Positions 1-8,483 of a stretch of DNA of 37,414 nt are shown here, piece by piece (within the stretch, counting starts at the first letter, position 1; the number at the start of each line of letters is the position of its first letter). Source of the DNA: Alphaproteobacteria bacterium. GTDB taxonomy: Bacteria > Pseudomonadota > Alphaproteobacteria > Micropepsales > Micropepsaceae. The stretch covers positions 10,055-47,468 of the forward strand of contig JAPUEF010000242.1 in assembly GCA_027492655.1 (NCBI GenBank). Reading direction: 5' to 3'. A program made the position numbers and the translations under genes. Below the pieces are notes generated by a model. The model ran no database searches, was not told the DNA's origin, and saw nothing but the letters and a program-made list of their open reading frames with translations.

Positions 1-317
1 TCCACACGCCCGGCCATAACGAAGCCCCCGCGCACGACCTGAAAGTAAGGCTGTCCGATGAGCGTCGTGGTCTCTCCATTCAGGACGACAGTTCGACCAC
101 CCGGTACAATTATCGCCTTACCGCCGAATGGACGCTGACTCTGGCGAACAGCGAAGCGGCCATCGCCACTGGCCGCGCCGAGACGACGGCCTCCTATAAC
201 GTGGTGGATTCGCAATACGCCACGCTGGTCGCCCGCAAGGATGCCGAAGAGCGCGCCGCCCGCGAGATCGCTGAGCAGATCAAGCTCCGCCTCGCCATCG
301 CGCTGATGAAAAAATAG
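1..317 (+). CDS. lptE: LPS-assembly lipoprotein LptE, C-terminal part (5' end outside window)
   Basis: The window opens inside a plus-strand reading frame that ends with TAG at 315-317. About 104 residues are visible. They show the LptE C-terminal pattern: a beta-strand segment with YRLTAEWTLTL, then a SYN..DSQYATLVARKDAEERA stretch leading into a final amphipathic helix (EIAEQIKLRLAIALMKK). In the family, LptE is an outer-membrane lipoprotein that plugs the LptD barrel and helps place lipopolysaccharide on the cell surface. The lipobox and signal peptide would lie left of the window. In many proteobacteria lptE is followed directly by holA, as here except for one opposite-strand gene in between. 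Identification rests on this tail plus the holA neighbourhood. Confidence 0.8.
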   Translation, partial: HTPGHNEAPAHDLKVRLSDERRGLSIQDDSSTTRYNYRLTAEWTLTLANSEAAIATGRAETTASYNVVDSQYATLVARKDAEERAAREIAEQIKLRLAIALMKK

Positions 318-357
318 GCCGGCTCCTCTACCCGCACGAAACAGAGAACCAACGCCG

Positions 358-393
358 AAGAAAAGACGGGGCGAGCGTGACGCCCGCCCCGTC
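358..393 (-). terminator. Rho-independent terminator of the DUF481 gene
   Basis: GACGGGGCG (365-373) pairs with CGCCCCGTC (385-393), extended inward by GCG (375-377) with CGC (381-383) around a TGA loop. Read on the minus strand, the stem is followed by TTTTCTT (364-358), a U-tract. It lies just past the stop of the DUF481 gene. On the plus strand there is no T-run, so it fits lptE termination less well. Confidence 0.75.
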
Positions 394-401
394 CTTGGCG
401 A

Positions 402-1106
402 TCAGAACCCGTAAACCACGCCAAGGCGCGTCGCCGTATCGGTGTCCTTCAACCCGGCCAGCGGTTTGCTGTCGTAGTTCACTTCGTACGAGGCGCGCAG
501 CGCCAGCGCGTCCGACACCTTCGCGGTCACGGCGCTGATCGAATCGACCGTCGAGGAATCGCCCAGCACGCCGATCACTTCCTGGCTGACCGACACGTTC
601 TCGTTGAAAGCGTGGCTGAAGTAACCGCGCAGCCGGGCTGCCGTCTCGTCATTGCCCGGTCCGACGACATAGTCGGTCTGGCGGAGCGCCACGCCGCCTT
701 CAAGATCCAGCACCGTCGTCGGCGTGGCGATGGCGTGGAAGCCGAGGCCCACCGCTTCGGTCCAGCGATTGGTGCGGCCGGCGAACTCGTTGCGCTCCCA
801 GTCGACGCTGCCGAAGCCGTAAAGCTCCGGCGTGAAGTCGTAGCTCAGCTGATAGCCCAGCGCATATTCTTCATTGGTGGTCGTGTTGAAGCTGTCGCGA
901 TAATCGGCCAGCGCCTTGAAGGTGTGGCTGATCTTGTCGGCCACGTAGTTCAGCTTCAACGCGGCGAGCACGGCCGTATCCTCGGTGTTGCCGGTGGTCA
1001 GCGACACGCCCAGCTGGCCTTCGCCGGACCAGCCGTTCTCGGCGGCCATCGCCGAGGGGGCGACGGCGGCGGCCGCGATGACGCTCGCGATCATGTATCC
1101 ACGCAT
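402..1106 (-). CDS. DUF481 family outer-membrane beta-barrel protein
   Basis: A 234-residue protein with a cleavable signal peptide (residues 1-21, ending AVAPSAMAA) and then alternating strands typical of a small outer-membrane barrel. WSGEGQLGVSLTTGNTED near the N-terminus is the signature of DUF481, the YdiY-like 'salt-induced outer membrane protein' family, and the C-terminus ends TRLGVVYGF with a terminal Phe, the usual barrel-assembly signal. I chose the ATG at 1106 because AAGGAA lies about 8 bases upstream and the signal peptide begins there; the frame extends further upstream only into an Arg/Pro-rich non-coding stretch. The gene sits opposite in strand between lptE and holA and has its own terminator. 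The family's biochemical role is not established; outer-membrane location is inferred. Confidence 0.85.
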   Translation of the reverse strand: MRGYMIASVIAAAAVAPSAMAAENGWSGEGQLGVSLTTGNTEDTAVLAALKLNYVADKISHTFKALADYRDSFNTTTNEEYALGYQLSYDFTPELYGFGSVDWERNEFAGRTNRWTEAVGLGFHAIATPTTVLDLEGGVALRQTDYVVGPGNDETAARLRGYFSHAFNENVSVSQEVIGVLGDSSTVDSISAVTAKVSDALALRASYEVNYDSKPLAGLKDTDTATRLGVVYGF

Positions 1107-1261
1107 ATGCGTATTCCTTGAGTGGTGGATGAGTTGAGGTGTTCTGTGCGTGTCGCGCGGCTGCCTTTGGGGGAAAGGCGGCCGTTCTGGCCGGGCGCGG
1201 GCGCACGGCGGTGGCATACGCCCCGGCGCAGGCTTCCGCCGCTACATGGCCGCGAATTAAT

Positions 1262-1282
1262 CGCTTTCGTGATCGCAAAGCG
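1262..1282. repeat. Inverted repeat between divergent DUF481 and holA genes
   Basis: CGCTTT (1262-1267) and AAAGCG (1277-1282) are exact inverted copies separated by nine bases. The site lies in the 244-base gap between the divergent starts of the DUF481 gene and holA, where an operator or promoter-proximal hairpin would be expected. No regulator can be assigned, and six-base arms can arise by chance. Confidence 0.25.
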
Positions 1283-1350
1283 GTGATCGTCACGGGGCGG
1301 CTTGTTTGCTAAGCCTTGGGCCATCACATCGTGTTGGCGGATCGAAATCC

Positions 1351-2400
1351 TTGGAGATCAAAGGGCGTCAGATCGAAGGCTTCGTGAAAAGCCCGCCGGC
1401 GAAGCTGCGCCTCGCGCTCCTCTACGGACCCGATCAAGGCCTGGCCCGCGAGCGCGCCGACGCGCTGGCGCGCAAAGTGTGCGAAGACCTGACCGATCCT
1501 TTCCGCATCGCCGATCTCACCGCGTCCGAAATCAAATCCGATCCCGCGCGCCTCGGCGACGAGACCGCCGCGATCTCGATGATGGGCGGACGCCGTGTGG
1601 TGCGCGTCCGCGACGCCGATAACGCGACGGCGAAAATCATCGAAGCGTTTCTGGCAGACCCGCCGGGCGACGCGCTCGTCGTGGTCGAAGCCGGCGACAT
1701 CGGCAAAGGCGCGCTCACTCGCGCCGTGGAATCGGCCGGCGAGGAAGCCGCCGTCATCGCTTGCTATCCCGACGAGGGCGAGGATCTGCGTACCCTCATC
1801 GTCGGCGCGCTGAAAGTGGAAGGTCTCGCCGTCGCGGCGGACGCGCTCGCCGATCTTCTGGCGCGGCTGGGCGATGATCGTCGCATGACGCGCGGCGAGC
1901 TTTCCAAGCTCGCGCTTTACAAAGGCCCGGACGGCGCACGCTCAGGCCAGGTGACGCGCGAGGATGTCGAGGCGGCGCTTGGCGTCGAGGCAGAAGCCGA
2001 CCTCAGCGAAATCGCCGACGCCTGCGGCGGCGGCGATCTGGACGCGCTCGACAACGTTTATGCGCGCGCCATTGCAGGCGGCGAAACCGCGCCGGGCATC
2101 CTGCGCACTGTGATGATGCATATGCAGAAGCTGCATCTCGCCGCCGCGCTGGTTGATGAGGGCATGGAGCCGGAGAAGGCCACCGACAAGGCGTTCCCGC
2201 GCCTGCTGTGGAAACGCAAAGGCGCGATCCAGCGTCAGGTTCGCGCCTGGCGGCCTGATACGGCGCTACGCGCCATCGAGCAGCTCGCCGAAGCCGAAAT
2301 CCTCACCAGGCGCAGCGAACTCCCCGCCGACGCCGTCACCGGCCGCGCCCTTCTGCTGATCGCCGCACAGGCCCGCCGCGCCGGCCGCCAACGCGCCTGA
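1351..2400 (+). CDS. holA: DNA polymerase III subunit delta (HolA)
   Basis: A 349-residue clamp-loader delta subunit. Delta opens the sliding-clamp ring during loading of the replicative polymerase. The N-terminus (KGRQIEGFVKSP, LALLYGPDQGLARERADALA) matches the family opening, followed by the degenerate AAA+ domain (GDALVVVEAGDIGKGALTRAVES) and the C-terminal helical collar (GETAPGILRTVMMHMQKLHLAAAL, FPRLLWKRKGAIQRQVRAW). No good ATG exists in frame. TTG at 1351 starts the protein where homologues start, with GGCGG about 10 bases upstream; another TTG at 1306 would add 15 residues. Its position beside lptE and parB is usual in this class. Confidence 0.88.
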   Translation: MEIKGRQIEGFVKSPPAKLRLALLYGPDQGLARERADALARKVCEDLTDPFRIADLTASEIKSDPARLGDETAAISMMGGRRVVRVRDADNATAKIIEAFLADPPGDALVVVEAGDIGKGALTRAVESAGEEAAVIACYPDEGEDLRTLIVGALKVEGLAVAADALADLLARLGDDRRMTRGELSKLALYKGPDGARSGQVTREDVEAALGVEAEADLSEIADACGGGDLDALDNVYARAIAGGETAPGILRTVMMHMQKLHLAAALVDEGMEPEKATDKAFPRLLWKRKGAIQRQVRAWRPDTALRAIEQLAEAEILTRRSELPADAVTGRALLLIAAQARRAGRQRA

Positions 2401-2419
2401 ACGCCCGCCGCCGCGCGTC

Positions 2420-3310
2420 TCAGATCCGCAGCAGCCGCTGCGTGATCCCGTCCAGCTTGTCCATATCCGCGAAGCGGATCACCACCTTGCCGGATTCCTT
2501 GCCGCGTTCGACATCGATGCTGATCGCGCAGCCGATGCTCGCCTTGATGTCGCGCTCCAGCCGCACCGTGTCGATATCCTTGGGCAGCTTCGATTTGCGG
2601 CCACCTTTGGCGGGTTCGGTGCGGGCGGCGTTCGCCAGCGCTTCCATCTCACGCACCGACAGGCCGCGCTCGACCGCCTCACGGGCCATCGCCACGGCAT
2701 CCTTCGCCGTCACCAGCGCGCGGGCATGGCCGGCCGACAATTTACCGTCCTCGACCATCTGGCGAACTTCCGCCGGCAGCTGCAACAGGCGCAGCATGTT
2801 GGCGATATGGCTGCGGCTCTTGCCGATATTCTGCGCCAGGTCTTCCTGGGTGTAGTGGAAGCGATCGACCAGCGATTGATAGCCGAGCGCCTCTTCGATG
2901 GCGTTGAGCCCGGCGCGCTGCACGTTCTCGACGATCGCGATCTCCAACGCATCGTCATCGCTCATTTCGCGGATCACGACCGGCACGTCGTGCAATCCGG
3001 CGCGCTGGGCGCAACGCCAGCGGCGCTCGCCCGCCACGATCTGGAAGCGGCCCGCCGCCTTCGGATCGGTGCGCACCACGATGGGCTGCAGGATGCCGTT
3101 GGCGCGGATCGATTCCGTCAGCTCGCGCAGATCCTGTTCGTCGAACACGCGGCGCGGCTGGAACGGATTGGGGCTCAGCAGATCGATCGGAATCGCCCGC
3201 GACCCGTTGCCTTTGCCGGTCGCCGCTTCCGCCGACGCGACAGGCGCATCGCCCAGCAGCGCCGAAAGACCACGGCCCAGACCGCGAGGAGAATTTGGCT
3301 TCGCGGTCAT
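2420..3310 (-). CDS. parB: Chromosome-partitioning protein ParB (CTPase clamp)
   Basis: A 296-residue ParB/Spo0J. The RGLGRGLSALLGD box (9-21) is the N-terminal ParA-stimulating segment. The CTP-binding domain includes GERRWR (94-99) and ENVQR (128-132). The helix-turn-helix that reads parS (TQEDLAQNIGKSRSHIANML, about 154-173) follows, and the end (DKLDGITQRLLRI) is the dimerisation domain. In the family, ParB loads at parS, binds CTP and slides as a DNA clamp, with ParA moving the complex. Three parS-type sites lie 2.3-3.5 kb upstream. It is the last gene of the mnmE-mnmG-rsmG-parA-parB run, 39 bases after parA. Confidence 0.97.
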   Translation of the reverse strand: MTAKPNSPRGLGRGLSALLGDAPVASAEAATGKGNGSRAIPIDLLSPNPFQPRRVFDEQDLRELTESIRANGILQPIVVRTDPKAAGRFQIVAGERRWRCAQRAGLHDVPVVIREMSDDDALEIAIVENVQRAGLNAIEEALGYQSLVDRFHYTQEDLAQNIGKSRSHIANMLRLLQLPAEVRQMVEDGKLSAGHARALVTAKDAVAMAREAVERGLSVREMEALANAARTEPAKGGRKSKLPKDIDTVRLERDIKASIGCAISIDVERGKESGKVVIRFADMDKLDGITQRLLRI

Positions 3311-3349
3311 TCCGCTAAACTCCGTTGCAAAAGCGAATCGACATGTGCG

Positions 3350-4165
3350 CTACGCCGCTTTCAGCGCGCGCTCGCGCTGGATCATTTCCGACGCCAGCTG
3401 GATATAGGCCTGGCTGCCCGGCGCCTTGATGTCATAGACGATGGCCGGCAGGCCATGGCTGGGCGCTTCTGATAGGCGAACATTCCTAGGGATTACTGTC
3501 CTATAGACGGTCTCCCCTAGATGCGCCCGCACATCCGCCTCGACCTGTTCGGTCAGGCGGTTGCGCTTGTCGGCCATGGTCAGCACCACGCCCTGGATCG
3601 ACAGGGTCGGGTTCAGCGACCCGCGCACCAGCTCCACCGTGCGCTGAAGCTGGCTGAGACCCTCCAGCGCGAAGAACTCGCACTGCAACGGCACCAGCAG
3701 GCCATCGGCCGCCGCCAGCGCATTCATGGTCAGAAGGTTCAGGCTGGGCGGACAGTCGATCAGCACATAGCCGAAATGCTGTCCGCGCGCCGAAAGCGTG
3801 GCAAGCGCGTCACGCAACCTAAAGTTGCGATTCTGTGCCGTGTAAAGCTCGTGCTCGGCGCCGGCCAGATCAGGTGTCGCCGGGGCGATCGACAGGCGCG
3901 GGATCTGGGTCGGCAGAATCGCCTCGCCCAGTGAGGCCTCGCCGATCAGCACCTCATAAGTGGTGCGGCTGCGGGCTTGACGGTCGATCCCCAACCCGGT
4001 CGAGGCGTTGCCCTGCGGATCGAGATCGATCAGCAGCACGCTTTCCCCGACAGCGGCCAGCGCGGTGCCGAGATTGATGGCGGTGGTGGTCTTGCCGACG
4101 CCGCCTTTTTGGTTGGCGACAGCCAGAATGCGGGGACGGACCGGGGAGACGGCGGCGCTGGTCAC
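3350..4165 (-). CDS. parA: Chromosome-partitioning ATPase ParA (Soj)
   Basis: A 271-residue Walker-type ATPase. The deviant Walker A KGGVGKTT is at 20-27 after LAVANQ, then LIDLDPQGNASTGLG (switch I region) and YVLIDCPPSLNLLTMNAL (Walker B). In the family, ATP-bound dimers coat the nucleoid and pull ParB-parS complexes toward a pole. The start is GTG at 4165, overlapping the rsmG stop by four bases (GTGA), so translation is probably coupled. The short N-terminal extension ([11 protein letters not shown]) before the core is ordinary for alphaproteobacterial ParA. Confidence 0.97.
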   Translation of the reverse strand: MTSAAVSPVRPRILAVANQKGGVGKTTTAINLGTALAAVGESVLLIDLDPQGNASTGLGIDRQARSRTTYEVLIGEASLGEAILPTQIPRLSIAPATPDLAGAEHELYTAQNRNFRLRDALATLSARGQHFGYVLIDCPPSLNLLTMNALAAADGLLVPLQCEFFALEGLSQLQRTVELVRGSLNPTLSIQGVVLTMADKRNRLTEQVEADVRAHLGETVYRTVIPRNVRLSEAPSHGLPAIVYDIKAPGSQAYIQLASEMIQRERALKAA

Positions 4166-4809
4166 GATCGGCGGCCTTTAGGGGCGAAGTGGCGGATGGC
4201 GATGATGGCGGCCTCGCCGTCGGTGCGGCTCGGGATCATCTCGGCCTCGATTGTCCAGTTTTGCCGCGCCGCGGTCAATTCATCCGCCGCCGTCCGTCCC
4301 TTGGGAAACAGCAGCATCGTCTCTTTATCCGCAAATCTTTTTGCATAGCCGAGCAGCGTCTCCAGCGGCGCCATCGCGCGCGCCGTCACCACGTCGGCTT
4401 TCAACCCCGTGACGTCCTCGGCCCGCCCCCGGATCACCTTGACCCCAGGCAGCTCCATCGCCGCCGCCGCCGCACGCAGGAAGGCGCATTTCTTCTCGAT
4501 GCTTTCCACCAGAACCGTTTCGAGTCCGACTCCATCCGGGCGCAACGCGGCCAGCACCAAACCCGGAAAACCCGCGCCGGACCCCATGTCCACGATCCGC
4601 CGTGTGCCATCCGGAATCAGCGCCATCAGCTGTGCGCTATCGAGAAAATGCCGTCGCCACAGATCGGCCAGTGAGGCCGGGCTGACGAGATTCATCTTGC
4701 CGTTCCACTCGGCCAGCGTCGCCGCATAGACATCCAGCCGCGCCATCTGCGCCGGCGTCGCGCCGGTCGCCGCGATGAAGTCGGCCCGGGCGAAGGGTTC
4801 AACCGACAC
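4162..4809 (-). CDS. rsmG: 16S rRNA (guanine-N7)-methyltransferase RsmG (GidB)
   Basis: A 215-residue SAM-dependent methyltransferase that modifies G527 of 16S rRNA in homologues; loss gives low-level streptomycin resistance in several bacteria. The SAM-binding motif I is clear ([17 protein letters not shown]), preceded by the family signature [24 protein letters not shown]. It starts with GTG at 4809, overlapping the end of mnmG by 11 bases, and overlaps parA by four. The mnmG-rsmG-parA-parB order is typical of origin-proximal operons. Confidence 0.95.
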   Translation of the reverse strand: MSVEPFARADFIAATGATPAQMARLDVYAATLAEWNGKMNLVSPASLADLWRRHFLDSAQLMALIPDGTRRIVDMGSGAGFPGLVLAALRPDGVGLETVLVESIEKKCAFLRAAAAAMELPGVKVIRGRAEDVTGLKADVVTARAMAPLETLLGYAKRFADKETMLLFPKGRTAADELTAARQNWTIEAEMIPSRTDGEAAIIAIRHFAPKGRRS

Positions 4810-6655
4810 GGCGATCTCGCTTCCGGACCTCGGCGAGGATCGCCGTCAGCGCCGCCGGCGTCACCCCCTCGATCCGCGCCGCCTGCCCCAGAGTCTCCGG
4901 CTGGATGCGGCCCAGCCTCTGCACGATCTCGGTCGAAAGCCCCGGCACCGCACCATAGTCGAAATCGCCGTCCAGCCGCACCGCTTCGTCGCGCCGGAAC
5001 GCCGCGATATCGGCATCCTGCCGCGCCAGATAGGCGGCGTAATGGCCATCGATCTCAAGCTGCGAGGCGATCTCCGGCGTGATGTCGCCCAGCTCCGGCC
5101 AGATCCGTGTCAGCACCCCCAGATCGACCTGGGGAAACCGCAACAGCGCCCGGGCCGTCCGCGTCACCCCGTCCTGCGCGATCTCGATGCCGTGCGCCTT
5201 CAGCTTCGACGGACTGATCGCCAGCGCCTCCAGACGGTCGCGTGCGCTTTCCAGCGCGGCACGCTTCATTTCAAACGCTTTGGCGCGCTCCGATCCGACA
5301 CATCCAAGGACCATTCCCAGCGGCGTCAGGCGCTGATCCGCGTTGTCCGCCCGCAGAGAAAGGCGGTATTCCGCCCGGCTGGTGAACATCCGATAGGGCT
5401 CCGTCACCCCCCGCGTCACCAGATCATCCGCCATCACCCCTGCGTAAGCCTCCGCCCGGTCCAGGATGAAGCCCTCCCCTCCGCCCGCGAAACGCGCGGC
5501 GTTGAGTCCCGCCAGAAGGCCCTGAGCCGCTGCTTCCTCGTAGCCGGTGGTGCCGTTGATCTGTCCCGCAAGGAAAAGGCCGGGGACTCGTTTCACGTGA
5601 AACGTCGCCGCCAACTCGCGCGGGTCGACATAGTCATACTCGATGGCGTAGCCGGGCCGGTACATCACCGCGCGCTCCAGCCCCGGAATGGTCTGCAGGA
5701 AGGCCCGCTGCAGATCCTCCGGCATCGCGGTGGAAATCCCGTTCGGATAGACCGTGTCGTCGTCCAGCCCTTCCGGCTCCAGAAAGACCTGGTGGCTTTC
5801 GCGCTCGGCGAAGCGGACGACCTTATCCTCGATCGACGGGCAGTATCGCGGCCCTCGTCCGGCAATCTGCCCGGAATAGATCGGCAGCCGATGCAAATTC
5901 TCGGTCAGGATACGGTGCGATGCGGCTGTCGTCCGGGTGATCCCGCATTCGATCTGCCGGGTCGTGATCGCCTTCGTCAGAAATGAGAACGGCGTCGGCG
6001 GATCGTCGCCCGCCTGCATTTCCAGCGCCGCCCAGTCGATAGTTTCACCGCTCAAACGGGGCGGGGTGCCGGTTTTAAGGCGGCCCATGGAAAGGCCAAG
6101 GCTGTAGAGCGTTTTTGACAGGCCAATGGCCGGCGCATCGCCCATCCTGCCCGCAGCGAACCGCGTGTCGCCGATATGAATGACGCCATTCAGGAATGTG
6201 CCGGTCGTCAGAACCACCGCGCCGGCCAGATGCCGCGCGCCGCCCGCGAGCACGACCCCGGCCACCCGGCCTTGCTCCAGCATGAGGTCTTCGACGTCGC
6301 CTTCCACGATTGTCAGACCTTCGACGGCAGCCAGCGCTGCCTGCATCGCCTGCCGGTAAAGCTTGCGGTCGGCCTGGGCACGCGGCCCCTGCACGGCCGG
6401 CCCCTTGCGCCGATTGAGCAGCCGAAACTGGATACCGGCGGCGTCGGCAACCCGCCCCATCAACCCGTCGAGCGCATCGATTTCGCGGACGAGATGGCCC
6501 TTCCCCAACCCGCCAATGGCCGGATTGCATGACATCTCGCCGATCGTGGCGCGCTTGTGGGTGATCAGTGCTGTCCGCGCCCCAAGGCGCGCCGAAGCGG
6601 CGGCAGCCTCCGCGCCGGCATGTCCGCCACCGATGACGATCACATCGAATCCCAT
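4799..6655 (-). CDS. mnmG: tRNA uridine-5-carboxymethylaminomethyl modification enzyme MnmG (GidA)
   Basis: A 618-residue FAD protein, usual length. With MnmE it installs the carboxymethylaminomethyl group on U34 of certain tRNAs, using methylene-tetrahydrofolate. FAD-binding [17 protein letters not shown] is near residue 10, and the MnmG signature [20 protein letters not shown] and the C-terminal GID-associated helical domain ([12 protein letters not shown]...[21 protein letters not shown]) are present. I chose ATG 6655 ([11 protein letters not shown]); an upstream ATG at 6691 would add 12 residues unlike the family. Its coding sequence contains a perfect 14-base parS core at 5590-5603, and two further sites lie just upstream. 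Confidence 0.96.
   Translation of the reverse strand: MGFDVIVIGGGHAGAEAAAASARLGARTALITHKRATIGEMSCNPAIGGLGKGHLVREIDALDGLMGRVADAAGIQFRLLNRRKGPAVQGPRAQADRKLYRQAMQAALAAVEGLTIVEGDVEDLMLEQGRVAGVVLAGGARHLAGAVVLTTGTFLNGVIHIGDTRFAAGRMGDAPAIGLSKTLYSLGLSMGRLKTGTPPRLSGETIDWAALEMQAGDDPPTPFSFLTKAITTRQIECGITRTTAASHRILTENLHRLPIYSGQIAGRGPRYCPSIEDKVVRFAERESHQVFLEPEGLDDDTVYPNGISTAMPEDLQRAFLQTIPGLERAVMYRPGYAIEYDYVDPRELAATFHVKRVPGLFLAGQINGTTGYEEAAAQGLLAGLNAARFAGGGEGFILDRAEAYAGVMADDLVTRGVTEPYRMFTSRAEYRLSLRADNADQRLTPLGMVLGCVGSERAKAFEMKRAALESARDRLEALAISPSKLKAHGIEIAQDGVTRTARALLRFPQVDLGVLTRIWPELGDITPEIASQLEIDGHYAAYLARQDADIAAFRRDEAVRLDGDFDYGAVPGLSTEIVQRLGRIQPETLGQAARIEGVTPAALTAILAEVRKRDRRVG
5590..5603. other. parS site inside mnmG
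   Basis: GTTTCACGTGAAAC is a perfect palindrome and matches the core of the conserved parS consensus TGTTTCACGTGAAACA bound by chromosomal ParB. It lies in the mnmG coding sequence, 2.3 kb from the parB start. Confidence 0.88.
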
Positions 6656-6713
6656 GAGGCGGCAAAGGACTCGCCAAGGCTGTGAAGTCAAGAAAATCGC
6701 GCCAGACGCGAGC

Positions 6714-6727
6714 GTTTCACGTGAAAC
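6714..6727. other. parS site between mnmE and mnmG
   Basis: GTTTCACGTGAAAC, perfect palindrome, followed by A at 6728, so 15 of 16 positions of the extended parS consensus match. It is in the short mnmE-mnmG gap, 34 bases from the next site. Confidence 0.92.
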
Positions 6728-6747
6728 AAAGCGACAAACGCGCCCGA

Positions 6748-6763
6748 TGTTTCACGTGAATCA
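6748..6763. other. parS site overlapping the mnmE stop
   Basis: TGTTTCACGTGAATCA matches the 16-base parS consensus at 15 positions (A to T at position 14). Its last three bases are the complement of the mnmE stop codon, which may explain the deviation. With the site at 6714 it forms a close pair that could nucleate ParB loading. Confidence 0.85.
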
Positions 6764-8086
6764 TTTTCCGATGCAGAACTGCCCGAAAATACGGTCCAGC
6801 ACCTGCTCGACGTCGAAACGCCCGACGATCCGCGCCAACCCCTGCAGCGCCAGCCGAACATCCTCCGCCGCGAGGTCAACAGGGTAGGCAGAACCCGTCG
6901 CGCGCAGCAGGGCGCTATGGGCCGCCGCCAGCGCATCGCGGTGGCGGCGGCGCGTGATCAACACCCCGCCCTCGCCAGCGTGCATTTTCACCCGAGCGCT
7001 CAAGGCCCCGAGCAGCGCCTCCAGCCCGACGCCCGACAAGGCCGACCCGAAAAGCGTGTCGAACCGAGAGTCGGCATCCCCGGCCGCGCCAAGATCTGCC
7101 TTGTTGACGAAGACCATATCGCCGGCCCGCGCGAGATCATCCGTTTCGAGTCCGACTCGAGTCCTGGAGTCCTGCACGAAGATACGAAGGTCGCTCTCGG
7201 CGGCTTTAGCCCGCGCACGTCGCACGCCTTCGCGCTCGATCGGATCGTCCGTCGCCCGCTGCCCCGCCGTGTCGGCCAGCACCACGACATAGCCGTCGAG
7301 GTCGAGCCGCACTTCCACGATATCGCGGGTCGTCCCGGGAATGTCAGATACGATGGCGGCGTCGCGGCCAGCCAGCGCATTCAGAAGCGTCGATTTTCCC
7401 ACATTTGGTGGTCCAACGATCGCAACCCGCAACCCATCGCGCACAATTTCGCCCGAACGCTCGCCGGCCAGGTGCCGCGCCATCTCATCCGCGACACCCT
7501 TGAGACGTTCCGGAACCGAATCCGATATGCCGTCCGGGACGTCGTCTTCGTCGACGAAATCGATCGCCGCTTCCAGCAACGCCAGCGCATCCAGCAGCCG
7601 GGCCTGCCAGTCCGCGATCACCGCACCCCACGCCCCGCCCATCTGCGACAAGGCCTGCGCCCGCTGGGCTTCGCTGTCCGCCGCGATCAGATCGGCCAGG
7701 CCCTCGGCGGCGGTGAGATCCATCTTGCCGTTCATAAAGGCGCGCCGGGTGAACTCGCCCGGCCCCGCCGCCCGCAGACCCAGCCCCGCCAGCGCCTCGA
7801 ACAGCCTGTCGATCACCGTGGGCGCGCCGTGAACATGCAGTTCCAGAACGTCCTCACCCGTGAAGCTTCCGGGTGCGGGGAAGATCAGAGCCAACCCGTC
7901 GTCCAGAACGGCCCCGTCTTTCGGATCGCGAAGAACCGTGCGGTGCGCCTGACGCGGTCGCGGCGTCAGCCCCGGCGCAAGCGCCGCCAGCACGCCAAGC
8001 GCGCGCGGCCCACTGACCCGCACCACGGCCACGCCCGCGCGCCCGCCGGCGCTGGCCAGCGCATAGATCGAGTCCGAATCGATCAG
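6761..8086 (-). CDS. mnmE: tRNA modification GTPase MnmE (TrmE), probable CTG start
   Basis: A 441-residue GTPase that partners MnmG in tRNA U34 modification. The G domain has G1 GPPNVGKST, G2 GTTRD, G3 DTAG and G4 VNKAD, and the protein ends FCIGK, whose Cys is the family's essential C-terminal residue. The start is odd. The conserved N-terminus SIYALASAGGRAGVAVVRVSG begins upstream of the first standard start (GTG at 8032), and the frame is closed by TGA at 8098-8096. Within the gap no ATG, GTG or TTG exists. CTG at 8086 is the best candidate, with AGGGAA four bases upstream, giving (M)IDSDSIYALAS, the length expected from homologues. Using GTG 8032 would delete 18 residues of the folate-binding domain. 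It follows the DUF6489 gene by nine bases. Confidence 0.9.
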   Translation of the reverse strand: MIDSDSIYALASAGGRAGVAVVRVSGPRALGVLAALAPGLTPRPRQAHRTVLRDPKDGAVLDDGLALIFPAPGSFTGEDVLELHVHGAPTVIDRLFEALAGLGLRAAGPGEFTRRAFMNGKMDLTAAEGLADLIAADSEAQRAQALSQMGGAWGAVIADWQARLLDALALLEAAIDFVDEDDVPDGISDSVPERLKGVADEMARHLAGERSGEIVRDGLRVAIVGPPNVGKSTLLNALAGRDAAIVSDIPGTTRDIVEVRLDLDGYVVVLADTAGQRATDDPIEREGVRRARAKAAESDLRIFVQDSRTRVGLETDDLARAGDMVFVNKADLGAAGDADSRFDTLFGSALSGVGLEALLGALSARVKMHAGEGGVLITRRRHRDALAAAHSALLRATGSAYPVDLAAEDVRLALQGLARIVGRFDVEQVLDRIFGQFCIGK

Positions 8087-8095
8087 CGGATTCCC

Positions 8096-8362
8096 TCAGT
8101 CCTTGTCTTTGGACGACGTCTTACGCCGTCCGGTCGCCAGATTGGCGATATTGCCGAACAGCTTCTGCACCTGATCCAGGCCCTGCGGCGCGAGGCTGAA
8201 CCACTGGCGGATCAGGGCCTCCGGCTCCAGCCGCCCGATATTCTTCTGGATGCGGTCCTGCACGTCTTTCAGGATCGCCTGCTGCATCGGCTCAAGGTCC
8301 GGCAGGCCCAGGAACCGGCGCGCTTCTTCTGGGGTGACGTCGACATCGATGGTGATCTTCAT
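8096..8362 (-). CDS. DUF6489 family small protein
   Basis: An 88-residue protein beginning MKITIDVDVTPEEARRFLGLPD, which I recognise as the opening of the DUF6489 family of alphaproteobacteria. The middle (LEPMQQAILKDVQDRIQKNI) is amphipathic helix and the tail is Lys/Asp-rich (RRKTSSKDKD). The helical, hydrophobic-faced character resembles short granule- or membrane-associated proteins, but no function is known to me. The ATG at 8362 has an excellent GGGAGG ribosome site; the reading frame continues upstream without a better start. It probably leads the operon into mnmE. Confidence 0.75.
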   Translation of the reverse strand: MKITIDVDVTPEEARRFLGLPDLEPMQQAILKDVQDRIQKNIGRLEPEALIRQWFSLAPQGLDQVQKLFGNIANLATGRRKTSSKDKD

Positions 8363-8483
8363 GGAGCCTCCCTGGGTGCGCGAAGCACCTGCCCTATTCT
8401 GGACTCGCGGCGGCAAACATGCGAGTCACCCGGCCTTTCCGGCGGGACAACCGGCCCGCTGCGCCGCCGCGAGACGCGGCCCA

